Origin: Ehretia macrophylla
Taxonomy: Eukaryota; Streptophyta; Magnoliopsida; Boraginales; Ehretiaceae
NCBI GenBank assembly: GCA_037974665.1
Contig: CM075783.1
Coordinates: forward strand, 16,648,762-16,712,761
Direction: 5' to 3'
Length of the DNA: 64,000 nucleotides
Shown piece by piece: positions 47,531 through 60,364 of the stretch. The position numbers and the translations under genes were made by a program. The notes beneath the pieces are model-generated. The model did not search any database. It worked only from the letters and a program-made list of their open reading frames with translations, and had not been told where the DNA came from. The first letter of the stretch is position 1, and each line of letters starts with the position of its first letter.

Positions 47531-47866
47531 CCTCGAACTTTGTCTTCTTATTTTTTCTTATTTTGCTTATACTTTTGGGATTTTGTGATTATTTAGTCTT
47601 GAAATTATTTTAGACATATTTGAATTTTTTTTGATACAATTTCATATGTAATATGCTTAAGTTGAACTGCGTAAGGAAAAAAAGGTAATGGGCATGAAGG
47701 ATTCTGAAAAAACAAAAGAAAGAAAAAAATAAGTTTTACTTAAAAAGATAAAAATGATTAGAACAGTTACAGTACATAACTGTTTGTGAAAAGTGATTGC
47801 GTCACTGTTCATGAATAGTGAGCTCACTGATTTTTATTTTATTTTTGGTTGAAAAAGAGGCAAAGC

Positions 47867-50800
47867 CTAAGATGAATGAACAACTCGACGGGATTTGAAA
47901 CCCGTCCTATCCTTCTCAATTAGATTCTGGAGAACATCTGGAGGTTGATCCAATAAAAACGATCCAAGAGGTTGATAGAGACTATAGTTAGCAATCCAGT
48001 CAGTTCAACCATTAGTTTCATGAAAAGTATGGCAAACTCGGTAACCATCGTGCCTATCCAGAATCTCCATACAATTCTCTACCGTAATCTTGAACGGGCT
48101 ATTATAGTCAGGTCCCTTTTTAAGCAAGTTATAGATAAAACGGGAGTCAGTCTCAATGGAAAGATGATAAAGCCCAAGGTGTTCCGCCCTGCGAAGACCT
48201 TTCTCTAATACCAAAAACTCCGCTCTATTGTTGCTTACAATGCCCAGGTTGAAGCCAAAACCCGACATCCATTTTCTATCTGCATCGCGGAAGAGACCAC
48301 CCGCCCATGCAACTCCAGGATTGCCCTTTGAACAACCATCAATGTTTAACTTATAACCCATGTTTGGTTTTTCCCATCCAATCATGATATCCCTCCTAGT
48401 ATGGAGTTGGTGGCTGTCGTGAGACCTCTAAGCTTCTACATACTCATGCGCATTCTTAATAATATGGCTAACAATCACACCAAAAGGTTTCCTCATTTCC
48501 CCTTTAAAGATATAATTATTACGCAACCTCCAAATCTCCCAACTGGTAGCCGCGAAGATGCATTTCTACCTAACACCAAAACAAACATCTCTAGAACAAA
48601 TATTTATATTGATTCATGCATTCCAATCCATGGTGAATAACCCATTACAAAGGGAGTTTGGGAGGAGGCGTCCCAAATATGACAGGCATAAGGGCACGAT
48701 CGAAGGGCATGCACCGTATCTTCACACGAAGCACCACAACAAACACAACTTGCATCAGATAGTATACCTCTCTTGCTAAGCTCAAATCTAGAAGCTATTC
48801 GCTAGTGGGCCATCTGCCACAAAAAAACATAATGATTATGTGGGGATAATGCAGTTTTCAAAGCTCTTCCCATTTAATATCCGAGTCCAAGTGGGTATTT
48901 TAGTTATACACAATGGTCGTGCTCACAAAAAAAGAGCTACTAGTATCATGCTTCCAACTGATAAAATCATCACGAGAATCCTCAGGATAACATTTCAAAT
49001 TAGAAATCTACAAAAGAAGAGGGTATGGGAGAAGGTGCCCAATTTCAATCGCCATTCCCATGCACAAAGCGATCAACTGTAAAATGTATCATCCCTTCAG
49101 AAATGTGATAAAGTGCCATGTTGAACAGAATTTCTTCTCCCACCGAAAGGTCTAGCCAGAATCTTGTTGTACGACCATTACAAAGAATCCATTTAATCCC
49201 CTGCTTTAGAGTGTCTCTCCCTTTGATGATATCTTTGCAAACCTTGGAATCAGAGTTCTTGCCGTCATATGACAACAAATTATTAGAGAAATATTTCTCC
49301 TTCAGAATTTGGACCCAAAACAGCTCCGGCTCATTAAGAATTTTTCATCCAAGCTTGGCAAGCATGGCTTCATTAGTACTTCTAGCCATACAAAAAGCCA
49401 AACCTCCTTCAGACTTCGGACAATAGATAGACTCCCAGGCCAACCAATGAATATGACGTTGAACCTCCATTGATCCCCAAATAAAATTGCGTTGGATTTT
49501 ATCAATCTCTTTACAAGTCTGAACAGGGAGAGCCATCACTTGCATATAATAGGCTGGGAGCGCGGCAAGAGCATCTTTTGAAAGGGTAACACGACTAGCG
49601 AAGGACAAGACTTTCTGCTTCCACCCCGCAAGTTTAGTCTGCATCTTGGTCAGGATATACTTGTAGGTACCTTGGCAAACCCGCTTGTGAAGCAGAGAGA
49701 CGCCCAAATAAGTTCTCAAGTCATCTGAGGCCTGGAATCCGTAGGATCTGCACATCAAATTAACAAGATTTTTATCAGTATTTCTGGAGAAAAAAATAGA
49801 TGACTTTGCTACATTTATGGTTTGTCCAGACTCCTTGCAAAAGCTCTCAAGAATGTTCAAAATGTTCTCCATTTGGTTGGGCGATGCCTTTGCAAACAAA
49901 AGAAGATCATCAGTAAAAAAAAGATGGGAGATAGGGGTACCCGAATGACAAATCCGAATTGGTTTCCAATTCTTGTCATTGACATCCTGAGTAATAATCT
50001 GTGAAAGTCTTTCAAAGCAAAGAATAAAAATATAAGGGAAAAGAGGATCCCCTTGACGAATTCCTCGTGTTGGCGAGAAGGTACCGTTCCATAAAAGACA
50101 AACCGAATCCGTTTTGAAAGATGACATGATGAGGTTGACCCAATTATCCAGGAGGTGGAGCTACTGAAGAGTGTATTTAATGAAAGCCCAATTGAGCTTA
50201 TCATAGGCCTTTTCAAGATCAAGTTTGATAGCTATCACACCTGTTTTTCCCTGTTTCTTTTTCATGGCATGGATCACTTCCTGGGCAAGGATAATATTGT
50301 CACTTGTGAAGAGCCCAGGTATAAAACTACTCTAACAAGGAGAGATCCAGTCTTGGAGGAGAGGACGAAGTCTATTCACCACAACTTTGGAAATCAACTT
50401 CGCAACAACATTGATAAGACTGATTGGCCAAAATTGCTTGATAGATTTCGGGTTCTTAATCTTAGGAATAAGGTGGATTAGAGTGTGGTTCACACCATGA
50501 GAAAAAATTCCATAAGAAAAGGCTTATTTTACCATATTGCAGAGAAGGTCTTTAGTTGTAGGCCAACACTTCTGAAAAAACTCCGCAGAAAGGCCATCCG
50601 GACCCAGAGCATTAGAAGCATCCATTTGGAAAAGAGCACCCCAAATTTCATCCTCCTCAATCGGGTTATCAAGAGCAATAAAATCCAAGTGATGAATATC
50701 ATTAAAAAAAGCACTAAAGAAAGATAGGGGAACATGGTTAGTAGCTGTGTACAAAGATTTGAAGTAACTAAATGCCATATCTCTCAACTTGCTAGCCTCC

Positions 50801-51961
50801 TGAACCCAATTCCCATCGTTGTCTTTGAGTTTGACAATAACATTTTTCCTCCTCCTAATAATGGTAGAAAGGTGATAGAATTTTGTTTTCCTATCACCCG
50901 AAAAGATCCACTCTTTTCTAGACTTTTGAAACCAAAACAGTTCTTCTTGTGCCAAGATATCCTCATACTCTTCTCTCAAGGTTTTTTCCAATCTAAGCAA
51001 CGAAGAGTTATATCTCATCTGTAAACTTCTTTGAATCCCTTTAATCCGAGCAAGAAGTTTTCTTTTGTTAGCATGAATATTTCTGAAAGTTATCTTGTTC
51101 CAAGCTTGAAGTTTAAATGATATGTCATCCAAAGCTTCTTTAATGTTACTAGCATTAGCCTTCCAGTTGTTTCCTACAAAATCAAAGAAATTATCATGGG
51201 TACACCAAGCAAGTTCAAAAGAAAGGGACGGGGGAGTAACTCCCTTGATTTAAACCACAAACGTCCACCAAAATGGGAAGATGATCTGAGCAAATGCAAG
51301 GGATATGATGAACACAAGTATTCGGAAATAAGAAGTTCCACTCAGTGCTAACATAACCCCGATCCAAGCACTCCATGATCCTTTAACCTGAGTCCCAAGA
51401 ATCGGACCAAGTAAAACGAGGCCCGACAAAACCCAAGTCCAAGAGTTTGCAATCATTCTGCCATTTCTCAAATTGCTTCATCTTTCTAGAAAAACCTCCA
51501 ACGCCACTTTGTTTGTCATCTGGGTGAGCAACTTGATTGAAATCACCAGTTACTATCCAAGGAATGTGAAGCGAATAAGACGCTTCTCTAAGGGCATCCC
51601 ACAGGCTAGTACGCAGAGCTTCATACGGACTAGCATACACTGTCGAGATGAGCCATTTATGAATGCCATTCATCAAGACAAGAACATTAATCACTTGATT
51701 CCTTGCAGAAACCAACTCCAAATTAACAAAGTTATTATTCCATAAGATCCAAATACCTCCGGAAAAACCATTAGCTTCAACTCTATAAGAGCACGACATA
51801 CACAGAGACTTGATCACTTTATTAGTTCTTTCTCCACTTATTCTCGGTTCCAGAGTAATCATGATCCAAGGTTTATGCTGACACACCAAATCAATCAGAA
51901 CCTAACGAAAAGACTCTCGCGCGGCTCCACGACAATTCCAAACCAAAATCTTCAGACCCAT
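47867..51961 (-). pseudogene. LINE ORF2: endonuclease, reverse transcriptase, RNase H
   Basis: From MGLKILVWNCRGA (51961) the APE-type endonuclease follows, with GDFNQVAHP (about 51534-51560) and SDHLPILV (about 51255). The RT starts near 51130 (KEWIFSGDRKTKFYHL, then GPDGLSAEFFQKCW) and has GIRQGDPLFPYIFILCFERL. The catalytic box reads FTDDLLLFA in place of FADD. A zinc-knuckle RVT region follows (49045-49500). RNase H at 48385-48005 has LNIDGCSKGNPG, NNRAEFLVL and IETDS, with H..TNG at its end. Stops occur near 51905 (after ESFR), 51380, 50523, 50336, 50163, 49350 and 48004, with shifts in the zinc region. The endonuclease ET pair reads EP. It performs target-primed reverse transcription in live relatives; this copy cannot. 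Confidence 0.9.
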
Positions 51962-52008
51962 AGAAAGACATCCCAACCAGGAAGGATTACTGACAAAGTT
52001 GTGCGACA

Positions 52009-53754
52009 TTAACAACCATCTTGGTAAGGGTGGTTGTAACCACCAATAGGATGCAAATCAACCTGAAGAATACTCGGTTTTATTTCCTTGCCCCTTTCTC
52101 GACCAGAACCAATGGCCTCCTCCATAGGACAATCCAACTGAGATGGGAGATTATCCCGCTGTCTTCCATGTAATTGAGGAGAATGAACATCAGTATCCTG
52201 ATCTTCAAGTGAATATGGATGATCCTGATGCATTGGTTTAACAATAATAGAAAAGTTCTATCCCTTGCCATCAACAATTCTACTATCACCATGAGTCACT
52301 CCAAATGATTTTCGGTCCTCAAATGAAAGATCATGCACAACCAAATGTTTACTTTCCTCATCAGATTTACTATTGCTATTTTCAGCCGCTACAGTTTTCT
52401 TTTGTTCTTTTTCCTTATTGTTATGACCTGCGGCACTAGGACCAGTGATAACCTCACAATCATTCACATAGTTAGCATTAGTAACATGTACCTTATTGGT
52501 TGTAGCTTTGTTCTTTTGATGTCTTCTGCTTTCTCTACTTTTGTTAACAAAGGATTTGTCTGATTTACTTTTTTTTTCATTCCCGGCTGAAAACTGGAAA
52601 CTTCATTTTGTGCCTGAATCTTCCTGATTTTCTCTACCATCCATATCCTGACTTTCGTTAAAGATATTAAATCTTGACCCTGAAGCTGCGTTTGGTAAGG
52701 AAAAGTTGTTGACTGGCTTCTTTAGAGCTTTGTTTTCTCGGTTTTGATCAGATGAGTTAGCCTTCCTTATTTCGGAATTCTTCTAACCACCTTGTCCTAT
52801 ACTTCTCGTAATCTTGCGTTGAACCATCATCCATTCTCCAAAGTCAATCATTGGATCCCAATTAACTAGGGTCTCGGTAAATTGTTGCATTTTTCCTTGA
52901 GAGTTTTCCACAGTTTTCCCCTTATCTCCATTTGTACCATCTTGTTGAGGATTTGTTTTTGGGCAGTGATCTTTCTTATGACCATATAATCCACAATTAA
53001 AACAAATCAAATAGATCCCTTCGTATTCAATTCGTTGATAGTAGTCATCCTTAATATGAATCCTCGACAACAGTGGTTTAGCAAGGTCAACCTAAACCGC
53101 AACTCTAGCAAATCTCCCTCTCGAGCGATCACCTGTCAATTTATCAACTTTTAGAGTTTTTCCAATTAAATTTCCCATTTTGGTTGAAATGTTTACCTTG
53201 TAGAACTCCATCGGAACTCCAGGAAAGCGAACTCAAATTGACATTGAGGTGGTGGTGTTTGCAATTTCTGGGCAAAAATAAGGTTCCCATTGACGTATTG
53301 TCAAATAATGGTCCATAAGCATCCACGGACCGCCAGTAAGAATGTATTCATAATCTGAGATAGATGAGAATCTGACAACAAATAACCTAAATCCCACATC
53401 GACCAAGCTAAACCTCCCCTGAATAGACCATAGTTTACTGAGGCGAGAGGCTAAAAAATGAAAACTTACCGTTTTCCCTATCAATTTGATGATAAGAGCG
53501 TTTCGCCATGGATTGCGCATCTCATTTTTTTCCTCCTGTGACAGAAAAATGTGGAGTACTATTGCATCTTTTCTTTCATCATCGTCAGAGCATTCACCTT
53601 CACAATCCGAACCAATATCATCAAAGTCAGGGACATCATCCACCAAACCATCCTCAGATGTCATATAATCAGATTTCTTACCAAAAATACCTTTCCAGTT
53701 CAGCGGCTGTGGAGAAGGTCTTTCGCCGCCATGAGAGTTGATGCTATTTTCCAT
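52009..53754 (-). pseudogene. LINE ORF1 (DUF4283 and CCHC zinc knuckle)
   Basis: Starts MENSINSHGGERPSPQPLNW at 53754 and has an acidic stretch. The DUF4283 RNA-binding-like domain follows (RNALIIKLIGKTVSFHFLAS, FSSISDYEYILTGGPWMLMD), then the zinc knuckle CFNCGLYGHKKDHCP (about 52960-53004) and a Lys/Asn/Asp-rich tail to about 52009. Three or more in-frame stops (near 53232, 53090 and 52784) break it. ORF1 proteins coat LINE RNA. Placement directly upstream of ORF2 and same strand fit the family. The ATG is the first in frame after the leader. Confidence 0.85.
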
Positions 53755-54180
53755 AGGAGTAGGTGAAGGTACCTGTTGCGTTGGCTGTGAGGATGTTCAT
53801 TCGCCACTATGGGAGTTGCTGTTGTCCTCCATAGGCATAGACGAAGGTACCTGTTGCGTTGGAAAGATGATGGTTTTAGCCTTCTTACCTCCTCTAAAAT
53901 CTTTGCTACCTTCACAGTCAAGGTGAATGAGACCAACCATGGGTCATTTAGTCAGAATTTTTGGGTCCTCCTCCATGAGAAGGGCCTGCAACGATGAAGA
54001 TTAATGGCAAAAAATAAGGTTCAAGAGCTTAAGAAAGATCCTCAATGGTGGTTTTCCAATCTGATGAACCAAGGTTCTATGACTTTCTTACCGTTGAGAG
54101 ACAAAGCTCCAGGAGAGAGAAAAGCATGTAGTCAAGCGCGGTTGTGAGCTCATTGATTTGTGAGCATTGGTTTCATTTTT

Positions 54181-54725
54181 TATTTTATTTTTTGCTAAGA
54201 AAGCAAAGTATATCATTAAAGTTCAACTCAAAAGATGAATTACAAAGGTCCTAACAAAACTATCTACTGGTAAGGTATACCTCATCCAGTTTCTATCTAT
54301 TACAAAGTTCAACATTAATAATGCTCCTTCTGAAAGATTTACTAACACTCAATTTAAGTCTAATAGACTGCCTAATATTTTCAATAATAGATTCCTCATA
54401 AGCAAAAAAATTTCTATAGATTCTGTAGTTTTTCTACCTCCAAATTGCATAGACAGTGCCACAACAAAGTAACCTCATAATCAAAGCTTACAAATCTTCT
54501 CCCACACAAATCGAGTTCACCCAATCACCCAAATTATCCCAATCTAGAAACATCCCAAGCAACAACGCTAGCTCCAAGCCCCAAATCCAAATTCTTCTAG
54601 TAATTCCACAATCTCGAAATAAATGATTGCGATCCTCCGGCAAAATATTACATAATGAGCACACATCATTGTCAATTACTCCCCATGAAAGAAGACAGTC
54701 TTTAGTAAGTAGTCGATTCTTGCTT
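54181..54725 (-). mobile_element. 5'-truncated L1-like LINE
   Basis: Flanked by 'gcattggtttcattttt' at 54164-54180 and 54726-54742. The 3' end 'ttttgctaagaaagcaaag' resembles that of the neighbouring LINE. The minus strand encodes broken zf-RVT-like sequence (CVLIM near 54650, then SQSFISRLWN, and NLEVEKLQNL near 54430). It lies 20 bp from the right TSD of the 47834-54143 LINE. Confidence 0.8.
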
Positions 54726-54744
54726 GCATTGGTTTCATTTTTTT

Positions 54745-55903
54745 TAATGAAAAAGGGTATATTATTTATTACATATTTTCTTTTGTGTGTTTTGTTGGAA
54801 TCTTATTATATTCAATGTTAATAGATTTTTAAAAAATGAATTTTAGAACTTGCTTTTGGTTAGCCTTTTTTTTTTTTTTTAAGAAAAGAGAATTGAATAA
54901 TTTTAGAAATGTGAAGAAAGGAAAAAAAAATTAGGACTAAAGCTTTAAATGACTTTAAATCATTTATCGAGAATACTTTGGCATTTGAAACCTATGTTCA
55001 GGCAATATATGACTATGTAACCTTGGTATGAACTATTGATATTTGAGGTTTGAAAAGAAACACTATGAATTGAGAGAACTCTATTGGTGGGAACTCAGAG
55101 GTGGTGCATTATTATAAGAATCAGAATTGTTTTGGGGCCTTTGGTGGTTTTGGACCTATTAAACAATGCATCAAAAGGGTGCTACCCATCTATAAGCACA
55201 ACTAGATTTCTGGACTTTGTCTTCGACTTTTTCAAACTTTGAACTCGGGTGTTTGAAAAGTTGAGTGTTTAAATGCGATTAATTTTTAGAACCCTACATA
55301 AATTGCATATTACCTTGACATATGGCATTTAAAATTTTGGAAAATTTTGATTAAGATATTATTTAGCTATTTTGTTTGAAGGTCCCAAGAGTTTTTTTTT
55401 CTTAGGGATCGCTTCTTACTAAAATTCGTATCTCAAATTTGTTTGAAAATATTTCGTTCCAGAAGGTGAGAAGTAGACTTTGAACTTGGCTTGGTTGTGA
55501 AAGAGATTTCTAGAACTTGATATTGAGTAGAGGTGATCTTGTGAGCTGACAAGTAATGGATATTTTATTGTTTTAGTCTGGACTTATAAATTATTTCAGT
55601 ATTTTGTTTTAAGACTTATAATCCTTTTCATATGTTGGGAGATTATACTACATATTTATGAGTTTGGAGAATAAATTTTGCTATGTATTAATTGTTGTAG
55701 ATGCTCTATTATCCACTACTTACTAAGCATTGAATCATGGATTTAGTTATGATAGCATTAGTGCCTCGCGTATTTAGAGAAATTAATTGTTCCTCCTTAA
55801 TGTGCAGCGTGTTACTCATTAAAAATATTTCACAATAAACTTGAGGCAAGACAAGATAGTAGGAGAAGACCGAGTGGTGGTATTGGCAGAAGAATGAAGA
55901 TGA
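54745..55903. other. Gap: no gene or bounded repeat seen
   Basis: AT-rich with poly(T) at 54869-54880. No open frame with recognisable domain. Confidence 0.45.
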
Positions 55904-55958
55904 AGTGGGAGTAGAGGTGGCATTTGGGCGAGTCCGTCACAGCTCGGCCGAATTGTGG

Positions 55959-57213
55959 CACTACCACATTTTTTATTTCTTGCAACGTTCTAGCTAAACA
56001 AGTAAAAAAATCGTTGTCATAGGTAATTTGTTGCAACGGTTTTTTTAAGTTGCATCAAACTATTGGAATATTTGTGATATGCGACGCTTTTTGTTAAGTG
56101 TTACTTATTCCATTCATTTTCTGCAACGGATTGTTAAATTATAACCTAGTTGCAACTTAAATAAAGACTTTTGCAACAGTTTTGTTACTATTACGTCTAA
56201 ACATTTTAGAATCTAGGATATGCAACACTTCATTAAGTGTTGCTTATTTTATTTATTTATTTTTGCAACAGTAGGTAAAATTATGGGATTAAATGCAACG
56301 CACAAAAACCATTGCTTATTAGATGTTTATTTAGTGAGACGTCTTGAGATATTTTATTCACGAAAAAATTTGTGGTTAATTCATTGAAAATGAGAAACTA
56401 TCAGAATCAATTATTTGAAAAGATAGAAAAAAAAAAGTTGAGTAATTTAGTTCTCTTTTTTACCCCCTTATTTTTTTCATTTTTTGCCAAAATTGAGACT
56501 TTATTGCTTTTTAGTTCCATATTACTGTCGACTAGTAAAAAAATGATTGCAAGTTTAGAAAATAGCAAAGCAAGTATAAAAAAATATTATTTATATTTTT
56601 TAAATTTTTTTACAAAAGTATTGACGATTAAAGATAATAAATGAATAAAATATATTGACTATTAAAGATAATAAATGAATAAAATAAACTTCTCACTAAT
56701 AACTTTACTTTTAGATGAGATTGTTAGTAACATAATTATAGAGTTCAATATCAAAAGGTTCTAGGTTCGAGTCTCATTGCTACCTATTTAGAAAAATATA
56801 TCCAAGTGCAACTCATTAAAAAAAAGAAAGAGAATCTCATGCATATATATTATTTTTAGAAAGACAAACTTGCAACGGTAAGTTTACCGTTGCTTATACT
56901 TTTAAAAACTATTGCAATAACTAGTAAAAATTGTCACAAAAAGTACTAAAAATCGTTGTTGTTGCGCAAGAAAACCGTTGCAAATAGTAGAACATTTATC
57001 ATGTAGTCTTTAAAAAAAATCGTTGCTAAAAGAATCTATTGCAATGGTTTTTTTACTGTTACTACTTATTTGCAAAAAACCGTTGCAATAAAGAATAGAC
57101 AACGAGAACAAATTCAATAGTAAGAAAACCATTGCGTAAAACCATTTGCAACGGTTTTTAGCTTTTTGACAATGGTTTTCAAATGTTGCCTAAAATAAAA
57201 AAATGTGGTAGTG
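55959..57213. mobile_element. CACTA-type non-autonomous element
   Basis: 1255 bp starting CACTACCACATTTTTTATTT, with a matching inverted end 'aaatgtggtagtg'. The 3-bp TSD TGG is at 55956-55958 and 57214-57216. Many 'tgcaacggtttt' and 'aaccgttgcaa' subterminal motifs in both directions. No coding capacity. Confidence 0.85.
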
Positions 57214-57446
57214 TGGGTTGAGAAAAATGAACCCGGTTCAGCATAGATATTTAGTGGACTGAGTTAGCATAGGCTTATTTCTCATAATATATGACTCAAC
57301 TCGGCCTAGGAGCCTGTTATCACGAATCACGAGCTAGGCTGGGCTAGGATGGGTCAACCTATTTTTTTGTGATTAGTGTATTCTATATATATATATATAT
57401 ATGTTACTTGGATTGGATAGTTGAATTAATAATTAAAAAAATAAAA

Positions 57447-57816
57447 GGGTTAATACCACTTTTAGTCCCTTATCTTTATCCTCAATGACACTTTGGTCCC
57501 TTATCTTCAAAAGTGTTACTTTTCAGTCCCTTATCTTTTAAATTTGGGACACCGTTAGTCCTATTTGCTAAATCTATTAATTTTTGGACGGAAATAGCAC
57601 GTGCTCGGCACATGTGATTTTTTCCCCCAATTTGCAAGGGTAATTTGGTCTGAAGTATGCCGCACACGTGCTATTTCAGTCCAAAAATTAACGGATTTAG
57701 CAAATAGGACTAACGGTGTCCCAAATTTAAAAGATAAGGGACTGAAAAGTAACACTTTTGAAGATAAGGGACCAAAGTGTCAATGAAAGATAAGGGACTA
57801 AAAGTGGTATTAACCC
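57447..57816. mobile_element. Near-perfect palindromic Mutator-like MITE
   Basis: 370 bp with ends GGGTTAATACCACTTTTAGT and its complement. The two arms pair almost throughout (loop near 57610-57650). A 9-bp TSD AAAATAAAA lies at 57438-57446 and 57817-57825. The two 61-codon frames on opposite strands encode nearly the same peptide only because the DNA is a palindrome. Confidence 0.85.
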
Positions 57817-58368
57817 AAAATAAAATTTAAACTTAATTTTTTTAAGAAAATTTAATTTAACTATTAACGAGACAATATACAAGTTGATTAATAACATTAA
57901 CAATTAATATAAATATTAAGATATTACATAACAAACTACAAGTTAATGAGATACAAATACATTAGTCATACAAACATAAAAATAAAACATTACATAAACA
58001 TTTGAGAAAAGTTAATGCAAAAGTTATCCATTTTGTTATGCTCCTTGTACAAATATTGGGCCTGTTGGTAGTGGTAGTGGGTCTAGCGGTGGCGGTAGTT
58101 GAATAACTACTTCAGAATTAAAATAATTTGAGACATTTGGTTGTTGAGATAAAATGTATCTTACAAGTGTATGAGTTCTAAATTTACGTAGAAATATAAA
58201 TTAATATTGACAATAGTTACAAATTACATACCTCTGTTTTTCAAAGTACATAAGATGGTTTCAAACTTCTGATGAATGTAATCATCATAAAAGATGTTAT
58301 TCTTTCATGGACATAGTTATATATAATGTTGTAGACTTGTAATAAAATAAAATTGAATATACTAAAGC

Positions 58369-59187
58369 TCTATTTGGCCTAGTTGTGAAAGTTTAGCTTT
58401 TGACTAATAGAGCTTTTAACAGTAGAGTTTTTGTTAAAGTGTTATTGAATAAAAGTCATTGACTGTTTAGCCTTATCATGTCAAAAGTATTATTTACTGT
58501 CTGTGAACCTATTTGGTATGTTACTATAAAAGAGTCATGGGTTCTAAAATTAACCAAAAAGGACAAAGTTGAATCTATTGAACTGTTTCACTAATTGCAA
58601 AGAAAAAAATGGCTTCACGTAGAAAAAGACATCTAACACCAAATAGAAAAATAATATTAAGAGAGTTTTGGATCCTACATATTTTAGATTAAAAAAATAT
58701 ATATGTATTTTGCAATTAGGAAATCATCATTCCTTTTCTTTATACAAATAAATTTCCACCCCTATATAACAAGGTAACAGGATAGAAGAAAATTTTTGCA
58801 TGCTACTTGTAAACTGTATGATCTTTAGTATTTCGACGATTAGCTGGACGCATAATTTGTATGATACTTGCAATTATTGCTAATTACAATTGAACATCCT
58901 TTAACCACATAACTTTGAGTGCTTGAGAAATTAAAGAGCAGTCGTAGCACAAGACCTTCATTCTAGTAGTTTCAGATCTTATGTACATGGATTTTTATCC
59001 TCCTTTCCTACATTAGTGAAGTGCTCTCTAAAACAAACAGGTCCCATCCATGTTGCTTATTGAGAAACACTGACACTAAACATACAAAGAACGAATTCAA
59101 TAGTTAACTTTACCATACGTCATAATCTGAATAATTGACACACACACACATAAAAGGAAAAGAAAGTGATAATCTGAATAACAATAG

Positions 59188-59231
<44 letters not shown>

Positions 59232-59716
59232 AAAGTCTATAAAAATAATTCAAGGGATTTTCAAATAGAACACAATATAATACAATTTTCAAGTACTAAA
59301 AGAAGCGATGTGGGGCATATCTTATAGAGAGAAGATGAAAATTTGATCTTCTTTACTAGTATGTTCTTCTTTGGAAGACGAAAATGTTAAAATATGAGAG
59401 ACAACGACTTGAGTGGCAGATTAGGGTAATGAACGTATGAAAAACTTTAAAAGGTAATGTTAGATTTTAAAAAAATATGAAATGGTATTTTTGAGAAAAA
59501 AAAAAAAAAAAAAGCTTCCCGCATTTTGTAAAAAGAACTTCGTAGAAGCCTATTCTAAAAAGCTCCGATTTTGAGCTTCTATATTGTTACTTTTTTGGGT
59601 TTTGACTTTTACCTAAAAGTGCTTTAAAAAATGGGTCAAACATGTGAGTTTGAGCTTCTAAACTCCTAAAAAGTACTTTTAAAGGTCTAAAAGTTTGGCA
59701 AAACAGACTCTAAATG
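58369..59716. mobile_element. Possible hAT-like foldback element
   Basis: ACTAAAGC occurs at 58361-58368 and 59717-59724, an exact 8-bp repeat. The inner ends TCTATTTGGCCTAG and (complement) TCTGTTTTGCCAAA are loosely inverted. The right side has several 'aaagtacttttaaa' and 'gcttct' repeats. The inverted ends do not start at the same distance from the TSD, so this is tentative. Confidence 0.45.
59189..59229. repeat. (TA)n microsatellite
   Basis: About twenty TA units. Confidence 0.95.
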
Positions 59717-60364
59717 ACTAAAGCACTGTCACTAAGTATTTATAAAAACAATTATGTGCACAATTATAAAAATTGTAAAAAAAAAAATTGTACCTAAAAT
59801 CTTTTTTAAAAAATTGTGTGAAGGGACTTAAAGTTGCAAGTTGCAATCTTGCAATATTATAAAAAAAGATTGATAACAAGTCATTTAATATTAACTTAAA
59901 AAATACATTTGCTACTTTTTCTTATTAGTTTGTCAAAAAATATAATTACTACGACTTACTAGTTTGTTTTAAAAAAAATAGTTGCTACGATTTGCATTGC
60001 ATGCATAAAGCATAAAATTTTAATTTATTTTAATAAGTGAGCTCAAATTGTACTTAATTTATGCTGGGCCTGATTTGGGCTCAAGATTGGTCTTATCTGA
60101 GCTTGAGCTGGGTCTTATTTGGGCTTGAGCTGGCCTGTACTGGGCTCGAGTTAGGTTGGGCTCCGAGCTAGGCTGGGCTGAGGTGGGTCTAGGTTCAAAT
60201 TGGTTAGATCAAAAATTATGTGACCTAACTCGGTCCACATAAAGATGGTAGGTTAGGAAGAGTCGAGCCTATAATCAACCGAGTTGAATTAGACTCGAAT
60301 TTTCGTGTGTTGGGCCGAGTTGGGCCTGTATCGGTCCAACGCAGATGTCACCTCTTAGTGGAAG

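Larger units (their letters stand above)
47834..54143 (-). mobile_element. Near full-length L1-like LINE
   Basis: A 6.3-kb non-LTR retrotransposon with ORF1 and ORF2, bounded by a 16-bp direct repeat 'gtgagctcaytgattt' (47818-47833 and 54144-54159, one C/T difference). The 3' end (plus-strand left side) has an A-rich tail, read as 'ttattttatttttgg' on the plus strand. The 5' end at about 54143 keeps a leader of about 390 bases before the ORF1 start. Few stop codons: a fairly young but dead copy. Confidence 0.9.
55912..60356. mobile_element. hAT-like foldback element hosting three nested elements
   Basis: Ends TAGAGGTGGCAT and ATGTCACCTCTT are near-perfect inverted repeats. Flanks AGTGGGAG (55904-55911) and AGTGGAAG (60357-60364) form an 8-bp TSD with one change. 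The ends continue inwards with GGGC/GCCC-rich sequence ('cggcccaactcggcct'-like, 57220-57355 and 60060-60345). Without the three nested inserts it is about 1.5 kb, with no transposase seen. Confidence 0.7.

Noticed and set aside
56700..56800. B-box-like 'aggttcgagtctcattgc', possible tRNA or SINE
   Set aside because: No A box at the right distance, no cloverleaf, no TSD; inside the CACTA MITE.
57482..57786. Two frames giving the same peptide on opposite strands
   Set aside because: Consequence of the palindromic MITE.
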